The position numbers were made by a program, and so were the translations under genes. The notes below the pieces were generated by a model. That model saw nothing but the letters and a program-made list of their open reading frames with translations, was not told where the DNA came from and ran no database searches. From positions 1-64,000 of the forward strand of contig JBBATY010000002.1 of NCBI GenBank assembly GCA_040398525.1: DNA of 64,000 bases, given 5' to 3'. Below are positions 58,420 through 64,000 of this stretch, piece by piece. Numbering within the stretch: position 1 is the stretch's first letter; each line of letters opens with the position of its first letter. Source of the DNA: VFMC01 sp040398525. GTDB lineage: Bacteria; Actinomycetota; Acidimicrobiia; Acidimicrobiales; Ilumatobacteraceae.

Positions 58420-59400
58420 TCAGCAGGTGCCGAGGTACTCGTAGACGAGGCTGTTGAGGCTCGGGGTCTCGACGTTGAGGCTCACCCGGTTGCCGAGCTC
58501 GTTCGGCGCGCCGATGACGAGCTGAGTCGCCCCGAGGTTGCCGAACTGGCCGGGGATCGCGAACACCGGAGGCACATCGCCCTCGATCTCGACGGGCGCC
58601 TGGCCGGTCGCTGCGGCGATCTCGTCGGGGTGCATGTACCCAGCCGGTCGACCGGTGATCGCGATCGAGAGGATCGCTGCATGGCGAACCTCCTGCGAGG
58701 CGACGCTGATCGCGTCCTTGCGCAGCGACGGCAGGGAGAGCACCGGCATCAGCGCCTGGTAGGTCGAGCCGGCGAGCGACTCGAAGGCCTGGGCGACGTT
58801 CAGCACGTCGCGGCGGGGGTCGTCGCTCGGCGCGACGCCAGCGGCTTCGTCGCCGGTGATCGCCCGCAGGATGGCCGGGAGGACGAGCTCGTCGAGACGC
58901 GGGTTCCCACAGGTCCAGGCTTCGCCGCCGGCTTCGACGGTGAGTTGCTCCATCAGTTCGGCGTGCTCGGCGTGGTCGTCACGGAAGCGCTTGGCGAGAT
59001 CGTTGTAGGCCGGGTCGAGCAGGTCGGCGTTGTCGATCACGAGGTCGTAGACGCTGATCGCCGTGTGCTCGAGCGAGGACGCCGTGCGGAGCAGCACCGC
59101 GTCGTTGACGACGGCATCGGGCAGCACGGTGGTGGTGGGTGCGGTGCCGATCTTGGCGATACCCGGCGAGTCGGTGCCTCCGCACGCCGCCAGCACGGCA
59201 GCGGTGGCGACGCTCACGCCGCCGAGGTGCAGGAAGCGGCGACGGCCGAGCAACGCGGCGACACGGTCGGCGGCGGTGATCTCGGAGCTCATCACTGCTT
59301 CGGCGGTGCGTCGCACAGCGAGCCGCTCGGTGCGCCGGGGTGTGCCCAGCGCTCTCAGGTGCCGGCGGAGTTCGTCGTGGTTGGGGGTGTCGGTGGACAT
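58420..59400 (-). CDS. Tat-exported ferritin-like lipoprotein (larger of a pair)
   Basis: This 326-residue protein has a cytoplasmic N-terminal stretch of about 50 residues and then a twin-arginine signal RRRFLHLGGVSVATAAVL ending in a lipobox LAAC. The mature part resembles the ferritin-like fold of desiccation-related proteins (Ferritin_2): RTASSLEHTAISVYDL, DHAEHAELMEQL and SQEVRHAAIL carry the Glu and His residues typical of a four-helix metal site. Export by Tat suggests that it is folded with metal inside the cell. ATG at 59400 has a GGAAGG upstream. It follows the smaller homologue with a four-base gap. Confidence 0.75.
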   Translation of the reverse strand: MSTDTPNHDELRRHLRALGTPRRTERLAVRRTAEAVMSSEITAADRVAALLGRRRFLHLGGVSVATAAVLAACGGTDSPGIAKIGTAPTTTVLPDAVVNDAVLLRTASSLEHTAISVYDLVIDNADLLDPAYNDLAKRFRDDHAEHAELMEQLTVEAGGEAWTCGNPRLDELVLPAILRAITGDEAAGVAPSDDPRRDVLNVAQAFESLAGSTYQALMPVLSLPSLRKDAISVASQEVRHAAILSIAITGRPAGYMHPDEIAAATGQAPVEIEGDVPPVFAIPGQFGNLGATQLVIGAPNELGNRVSLNVETPSLNSLVYEYLGTC

Positions 59401-59404
59401 GTTC

Positions 59405-60052
59405 TCACCCTTCCGTCGGAGCGAGCGGTGTCGCCTCGTTGACGAGGAGTTGATCGGGATCGGTGACGCCGGCCATGTCGGCCAGGACGGTGGCGTGACG
59501 GGCTTCCACCACCAGGATGGACGCCACGAGTGAGGTCCCGTCGGTGCCCTCGAGCGCCCCGACGAGCTCGGTGTGGGTGGCGACCAGGACATTCTCGAGC
59601 AGTGTCGCTGCCTCGAGCATTGCTCCGACTGGTCCGCCGAAGGCGCCGCCGAACTGGTCGACGACGGCCTGCTCGGCGATGTCGGGGGCAGCCTTGCCGA
59701 GGATGGCGGAGAGCGACTGGCCGTACGCCTCGTGCGCCTCGCGGATGCCCGCCACCACAGCGCGCTGGTCGCCGACCAGCTGGCGTCCGGCGAGCGCGGT
59801 GTCGTAGAGGGCTACGGCCGCCAACTCGGCGCGCTGCGCAGCGCCGAGCAGCCGCTTGTCGGCATCGAGTGGCTGCCGGGGAGGTGCGGTGGTGGTGGTC
59901 TGGTCCGGCGTGGCAGTCGCGCCGGCCCGACCGGCGAGCACCAGCGAGCCGACGAGACCGGCGAGGCCGGCACCGATCAGACGGCGCCGAGCGCCAGTCC
60001 CGTCGGAGTCCGACCCGACTGGGGCCGGGGATTCGGGCATGTCGATGTCCAC
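59405..60052 (-). CDS. Tat-exported ferritin-like protein (DUF4439-like, smaller of a pair)
   Basis: This 215-residue protein has an Arg-rich signal (GARRRLIGAGLAGLVGSLVLA) and a mature helical domain with RAELAAVALYDTALAG, IREAHEAYGQSL, ENVLVATHTELVGALE and VVEARHATVLADM. The repeated Glu and His spacing is that of a ferritin-like four-helix bundle. It has no lipobox, so it may be free or stay in the membrane. GTG at 60052 is preferred because GGAAAGGA lies upstream at a usable distance; ATG at 60040 is an alternative. The pair is one transcription unit on the minus strand. Confidence 0.7.
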   Translation of the reverse strand: MDIDMPESPAPVGSDSDGTGARRRLIGAGLAGLVGSLVLAGRAGATATPDQTTTTAPPRQPLDADKRLLGAAQRAELAAVALYDTALAGRQLVGDQRAVVAGIREAHEAYGQSLSAILGKAAPDIAEQAVVDQFGGAFGGPVGAMLEAATLLENVLVATHTELVGALEGTDGTSLVASILVVEARHATVLADMAGVTDPDQLLVNEATPLAPTEG

Positions 60053-60129
60053 GAGGGAGGGTGTCCTTTCCGGTCGCTCCCTACAGCCTGGTGGGCGGAA
60101 GGGGAGCGGAGCAATTCCAGGTGCCAAGA

Positions 60130-61578
60130 CTAGAAGTCCAGCGCCGACAGGTCTGGTATCCAGCTACGAGCCCGGCGCACGGCCTCGGCGAAACGGCCCC
60201 GATCGAGGTGCCCGCGGGGCTCGACCCGGGCGGTCGGACGCCACATGTCGGCGATGTCATCGAACGAGGTCCAGGTTCCCGCAGCGAGCCCAGCGAGGTA
60301 GCCGGCGCCGAGCGTGGTCGCATCGGCGACCGGGGCCGGCTCGACCGGTCGCTGGCTCGCGTCGGCAAGCGCCTGGACGAATGTCGGGTTGCGGCTCATC
60401 CCACCGTCGATCCGCAACACCTCGATCGTCTGGCCCGTGCTCGCCTCGGCGGCCTCCACCAGGTCGGTGCCGCGATGGGCGATGCCCTCGAGGACCGCTC
60501 GGACCACATGTGCCCGCTCGCTGCCGCGAGTGAGGCCGAACAGTGCGCCTCGTGCTCCGTAGTCCCAGTGCGGGGTGCCCAGGCCCATCAGAGCCGGCAC
60601 GAAGACGACCCCGTCGCTGGTCGTGCACGCGCTGGCGACCTCGTGGCTCTCCTCGGCCGAGCTGATCAGCCCCATGTCGTCGCGGAGCCACTCGATGTTG
60701 CTTCCCGCCGACAGCATGATCGCCTCGGCCCCCCAGGTGACCGTTCCGTCCTTCGACCAGGCGACGATCGGGAACGTGCCCTCGGGGCTGCGGTTGGCGG
60801 AGGCCGGCGCGTGCTCGCCGACGCACACGTCGAGCATCCCGCCGGTGCCGAAGGTGATCTTGGTGTCGCCGGGACGGACGCAACTCTGGCCGACCAGGCT
60901 CGCCTGCTGGTCGCCGACCAACGCGCACAGCATCGGCGCGCCCGGCAGGGCCGTCGCCGTCGCGATCGGGCCGGTGGTATCGACGAGGCGGGGCATCATC
61001 GAGCCGGGGATGCCGAGCAACTCGAGCGTGCGGGTCGACCAGTCCGACGCGTCCGGCAGGGTGAGGCCCGTCACAGCGGCGTTCGATCGATCGGTGACGT
61101 GAGCGGCTCCGTCGGTGAGCACCCAGGCGATCCAGCTGTCGACCGTCCCGAAGCACAGGTCGCGGGCGCGGTCGGGATCGTGAGCGGCGAGCAGCGAGGT
61201 GACCTTGGTGGCGGACTGGTTCGGAGCAAAGGCGAGGCCGTGCTGGGCCTTCAAGGTGATGCAGTCGAAGACTGTGCGCAGGTCCTGCCAGCCGATGCCC
61301 GGTGCCACCGGTTGTCCGGTCGCCCTGTCCCACACCACCGTCGACGCACGCTGCGTGCTCACGCCGACGGCCCCGACCGGCCGGCCGTGCCGCGTGAGCG
61401 CCTCGCGAGCGAGCTCGAGCGTCACCGCAGCAAGCTCGGCGGCGTCGAACTCGACGAGGCCAGGGGCTGGCGAGGTCGGCGGCAGGCGGCGATAGACGAG
61501 GTCGCCCAAGGTCCCGTCAGCAGAGAGCACGCCCGCGCGCGCCCCTGTGGTGCCGATGTCGATGACGAGGATGCTCAC
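60130..61578 (-). CDS. FGGY carbohydrate kinase (glycerol-kinase-like)
   Basis: This is a 482-residue ATP-dependent sugar or polyol kinase. It has the N-terminal phosphate loop DIGTTGARAGVL, the catalytic Asp in LVGDQQASLVGQ, FGTGGMLDV and the C-terminal adenosine motif RIDGGMSRNP. It is closest to glycerol kinase overall, but contacts for glycerol differ: the block STQRASTVVWD has Ala where GlpK has Glu after the Arg, APNQSATK replaces the PYFSGTK-type Tyr, and the Phe after GTG is replaced. The substrate may not be glycerol. GTG at 61578 has GGAGGAG upstream and overlaps the membrane protein stop (GTGA). Confidence 0.8.
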   Translation of the reverse strand: MSILVIDIGTTGARAGVLSADGTLGDLVYRRLPPTSPAPGLVEFDAAELAAVTLELAREALTRHGRPVGAVGVSTQRASTVVWDRATGQPVAPGIGWQDLRTVFDCITLKAQHGLAFAPNQSATKVTSLLAAHDPDRARDLCFGTVDSWIAWVLTDGAAHVTDRSNAAVTGLTLPDASDWSTRTLELLGIPGSMMPRLVDTTGPIATATALPGAPMLCALVGDQQASLVGQSCVRPGDTKITFGTGGMLDVCVGEHAPASANRSPEGTFPIVAWSKDGTVTWGAEAIMLSAGSNIEWLRDDMGLISSAEESHEVASACTTSDGVVFVPALMGLGTPHWDYGARGALFGLTRGSERAHVVRAVLEGIAHRGTDLVEAAEASTGQTIEVLRIDGGMSRNPTFVQALADASQRPVEPAPVADATTLGAGYLAGLAAGTWTSFDDIADMWRPTARVEPRGHLDRGRFAEAVRRARSWIPDLSALDF

Positions 61579-62045
61579 TGCGGTGTCTCCTCCTGGTCTG
61601 CCGGGTCGTTCGCAACCGTTGGGTCGGTTCGTTGCGCGGTGCGCACGATCGAGGGTTGGATCCCTTGGCGCTGGAGTCGCTGGCCGAGGAACCCGCCGAG
61701 CAGGCCGACGCCGAGCACCGGCGCCAGGTTGGCGAGAGCTGCACCGAGTCGCAGGTCGTTCCCGCTGATCGCTCGACCGACGATGAAGCAGGCCTGCACC
61801 AGGGCGAAGGTGGCCAGTGCCGTGACGAGCCCGTGGCTCAGAGGGAGGCTGCGCTGCTGGACCCACGCAGCCACACCGGCACCGAGCAGGAACCCGAAGA
61901 GCGCGCCGATCCGCAGCAGCGTGGCAACACCGGAGTCGTTGTCGAGTAGCGCCGCAATCACCTGGAGCGGCACGGCGAACACCACGCAGACGCTGGCGCC
62001 AGCTTTGATGGCTGCGATGTCCCACCGCCCTGTCGACGCGGTCAC
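61575..62045 (-). CDS. small integral membrane protein in the glycerol-phosphate operon
   Basis: This is a 156-residue protein with four predicted membrane segments: about 13-34 (AGASVCVVFAVPLQVIAALL), 44-62, 71-92 and 104-122 (ALANLAPVLGVGLLGGFLG). It has a hydrophilic C-terminal tail rich in Gln and Thr. No family is recognised. GTG at 62045 overlaps the stop of the oxidase gene and its own stop overlaps the kinase start. Tight coupling on both sides suggests that it works with them, perhaps as a transporter or membrane anchor. Confidence 0.65.
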   Translation of the reverse strand: MTASTGRWDIAAIKAGASVCVVFAVPLQVIAALLDNDSGVATLLRIGALFGFLLGAGVAAWVQQRSLPLSHGLVTALATFALVQACFIVGRAISGNDLRLGAALANLAPVLGVGLLGGFLGQRLQRQGIQPSIVRTAQRTDPTVANDPADQEETPQ

Positions 62046-63532
62046 GGCCAGGGCACCTCGCCGAATCGTGTGGGCAGGCCCATCTTGCCCGGGTTCAACA
62101 CGCCGTTCGGGTCGAGCGCCTGCTTGAGGGTGGCGAGGACGTGGGCCGCCGCGCCGAGCGCGTCGGGCACGAAGCGATGTCGGTTGAGCCCGACACCGTG
62201 GTGGTGCGAGAGGTTGCCTCCGTGGGCGAGCACGGCGCGCTGGCCGGCATCCCACATGGCCACATAGGTCGCCTCGACATCCTCCGCCGGCGGGGTAGCC
62301 GCAAAGGTGAAGTAGAGGCAGGCTCCGTCGAGGTAGCTGTGCGAGAGGTGGCAGGTCGCGGCTCGTGCATGTGGGACCGCAAGCATCGCGGTGCGCGCGG
62401 CGTCGAAGATCGCGCCGAGAGAGCTCCACGGCGCCGCAATCTCGAGCGTGTCGACCACGAACCCCTTCTTCGTCAGTCCCTGCAGCGCGCTGGTGTCGTT
62501 GCGGTGATGGAGCCAGCGCTCGACTCGTTCCGGGCCGAGCTCCTCCGCAGCCGCGCAGTGCTCGGCGACGACGTCCATCGTGGACCGAACGATCGCCGGG
62601 TGGCCTTCGTCGAGCACGAGGAGCACGCACTGCGTGCCGTCACCGCCCTGTCCGCGCTGGCTCTCGGGGGCGTCATACAGCCGGAGCACAGCCGGCGTGG
62701 CACCGTTGCGGAGGATCAGCCGGCAGGCCTCGATGCCATCAGTGAACGAGCCGAAGGCATAGGCAGCCGTCTGCTGCGCCGCAGGTCGCGGGTGGGCCCG
62801 GAGCCAGACGCGGGTGACGATGCCCAGGGTGCCCTCGCTGCCGATGAACACCTGCCCGAGATCGGGACCGGCGGCCGCGGCCGGGGCGCCTCCGGTGTGG
62901 ACCACGGTGCCGTCGGCGAGGACGACCTCGAGGCCCACGACCATGTCCTCGACCTTGCCGTAGCGGGTGCTGTACTGGCCGGCGCCACGGCAGGCGACCC
63001 ATCCGCCGACGGTCGCGAGCTCGAAGCTCTGCGGGAAGTGGCCGACCGTCAGGTCGTGGGAGGCCAGGACGTCCTCGAGGTCGGGCCCGAACGTGCCGGG
63101 GAGGACCTCGACGATGCCGGACTCCCGGTCGACACCGATCACCCCGCGGAGGGCGGTCATGTCGAGCAGCACACCCCCGAACACCGGGACCGAGGCCCCA
63201 CACACCCCGCTCCTGCCTCCTGCGGCAGTCACCGGGACGAGGGCTTCGTTGCATGCGGCGAGCACTCGCGCCACCTCGTCGGTCGACCGCGGCGAGCACA
63301 CGGCAGCGGCGATCTGCGGCACTTCGCCGGCGAGGGCCCAGTGCATGGCGAGCGGCCACCAGTCGCGACTGGCCTCGGCTCGTTCTGTCGTGTCGGTGCT
63401 GGTGGGGCAGATCTCGGCGAGCCGAGCCAACAGCGGGGCGGGAACGCCGACCGGGGTGGTGCCCAGGTGGGTCGCGGTGCCGAGGAGCTCGATCCCGGGT
63501 ACGGGCCGGCGTCGTTGGTCTGCGCTGCTCAT
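62042..63532 (-). CDS. FAD-binding oxidase, alkyl-DHAP synthase-like
   Basis: This is a 496-residue flavoprotein of the VAO/glycolate-oxidase family. The FAD domain has VPVTAAGGRSGVCGAS and SFELATVGGWVACRGAGQYS. The C-terminal half has SYLDGACLYFTFAATP and LSHHHGVGLNRHRF, blocks characteristic of alkyldihydroxyacetonephosphate synthase (AGPS), which makes ether-linked lipid precursors from acyl-DHAP. A mycobacterial relative lies beside glpD as well. The start is ATG at 63532, overlapping the glpD stop by four bases. AGPS activity is not proven for the bacterial proteins; an oxidase of a glycerol-phosphate-like compound is the alternative. Confidence 0.8.
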   Translation of the reverse strand: MSSADQRRRPVPGIELLGTATHLGTTPVGVPAPLLARLAEICPTSTDTTERAEASRDWWPLAMHWALAGEVPQIAAAVCSPRSTDEVARVLAACNEALVPVTAAGGRSGVCGASVPVFGGVLLDMTALRGVIGVDRESGIVEVLPGTFGPDLEDVLASHDLTVGHFPQSFELATVGGWVACRGAGQYSTRYGKVEDMVVGLEVVLADGTVVHTGGAPAAAAGPDLGQVFIGSEGTLGIVTRVWLRAHPRPAAQQTAAYAFGSFTDGIEACRLILRNGATPAVLRLYDAPESQRGQGGDGTQCVLLVLDEGHPAIVRSTMDVVAEHCAAAEELGPERVERWLHHRNDTSALQGLTKKGFVVDTLEIAAPWSSLGAIFDAARTAMLAVPHARAATCHLSHSYLDGACLYFTFAATPPAEDVEATYVAMWDAGQRAVLAHGGNLSHHHGVGLNRHRFVPDALGAAAHVLATLKQALDPNGVLNPGKMGLPTRFGEVPWP

Positions 63533-64000
63533 GAACCAGGCTCCGATGCTGTGGTGGTGGATGGGGGCACCGTTGCGGCCAACTCGGCCGCGCTCACCAT
63601 GCCTGCAGCGGCTTCGGCGGCGCACAGGTCGCGGAATCGTGCAACCTGGTGGGCGGTTTCGGCCCCGTCCCAGCCGAGGTACGGGGCGATCAGGGCAGCC
63701 ACTCCGGGCGCGGCAGCCAGGGTGGCGTCGCGGTCGAACAGGCGGGCTCGGGTCCGGCGGGTGAGGACGTCGTCGAGGGTGAGCGCCATCTCTGAGCGCA
63801 CTGCGTACACGGCCTCAGCTGCGCGGTAGGCGAGGCCGGGGACCAGAGGTGCGAACCCCAGCTCGGCGGGAAGATCGTCGGCAACGACCAGGTGCGCCTC
63901 CGAACCGTGACGTGCCAGCAGATCGGCATCGCTCACCGGACGATCCCGCTCGCCGCCGACCAGTCGGAGCCTGCGGGTCCGGCATCGACCCTTTCGGCCG
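63529..64000 (-). CDS. glpD: glycerol-3-phosphate dehydrogenase, C-terminal part (cut by window end)
   Basis: The last 156 residues of an aerobic, FAD-dependent GlpD are present; the reading frame stays open to base 64000, so the gene begins outside the window. The C-terminal cap domain is clear: HGSEAHLVVADDL, PLVPGLAYRAAEAVYAVRSE, the very conserved ALTLDDVLTRRTRARLFD and APYLGWDGAE. The enzyme oxidises glycerol-3-phosphate to DHAP and passes electrons to quinone. It is the first visible gene of a minus-strand operon with an AGPS-like oxidase, a membrane protein and an FGGY kinase. Confidence 0.9.
   Translation of the reverse strand, partial: GRKGRCRTRRLRLVGGERDRPVSDADLLARHGSEAHLVVADDLPAELGFAPLVPGLAYRAAEAVYAVRSEMALTLDDVLTRRTRARLFDRDATLAAAPGVAALIAPYLGWDGAETAHQVARFRDLCAAEAAAGMVSAAELAATVPPSTTTASEPGS

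Overview
The window is a GC-rich chromosomal segment from an actinobacterium. The best marker is a mycothiol synthase gene (mycothiol is made only by Actinomycetota). A DUF3499 protein, adjacent dnaG and rpoD genes, a bacterial type A RNase P RNA and heavy use of GTG starts fit with this. The overall gene mix resembles Acidimicrobiia (Ilumatobacter-like), but that class assignment is inference. There are no insertion sequences, integrases, prophage genes or CRISPR arrays. Genes are tightly packed, with many 4-base ATGA/GTGA overlaps.

Layout. (1) 1-6149: polyamine uptake and catabolism: the end of an aminobutyraldehyde dehydrogenase gene, potA, potD, a fused potB-potC permease with an unusual insertion, and a flavin amine oxidase. 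(2) 6201-13774: assorted metabolic genes (aldo/keto reductase, LLM flavin monooxygenase, 2-hydroxyacid dehydrogenase, a DUF2087 / membrane J-domain / phosphotransferase operon, YtcJ-type amidohydrolase, CobW-type GTPase). (3) 13871-19681: tRNA-Val(CAC), DUF3499, SRPBCC, an ABC ATPase, an M23 cell-wall peptidase, phosphotransferase plus DUF6285, and rlmN. (4) 19678-23203: oligopeptidase, mshD and nth, followed by a candidate small RNA. (5) 23710-31457: hisC-hisB-hisH-hisA-hisF, then an aldo/keto reductase, a divergent hydrolase/GroES-like pair, and hisI-trpE. (6) 31470-40883: membrane protein, YgfZ-like protein, M50 protease, ppdK, terC, dnaG and rpoD. (7) 40949-49243: tRNA-Asn, tRNA-Met(CAT), a repeat-tailed lipoprotein, a metallophosphatase, a three-gene unit headed by a rifampin-phosphotransferase-like enzyme, and an M20 peptidase. 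(8) 49277-57962: two small conserved genes, an inositol-monophosphatase-family gene, tRNA-Val(TAC), a Kef-type antiporter coupled to a solute-binding lipoprotein, cspA, a class A PBP, a zinc-ribbon coiled-coil protein and a membrane protein. (9) 58010-64000: rnpB, two Tat-exported ferritin-like proteins, and an operon of glpD (cut by the window end), an alkyl-DHAP-synthase-like oxidase, a membrane protein and an FGGY kinase.

The strongest sequence-wide signal is promoter architecture. At least 22 genes that begin a transcription unit carry a TAnnnT-type (occasionally nAnnnT) -10 hexamer ending 6-9 bases before the start codon and have no Shine-Dalgarno sequence, which points to widespread leaderless transcription. 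In three divergent intergenic regions the two opposing hexamers overlap in a ten-base dyad, AnnnTAnnnT. Other points of interest are the PotBC fusion with extra membrane segments, a membrane-tethered J-domain protein, a candidate terminated small RNA, and an FGGY kinase whose glycerol-contact residues are mostly replaced.
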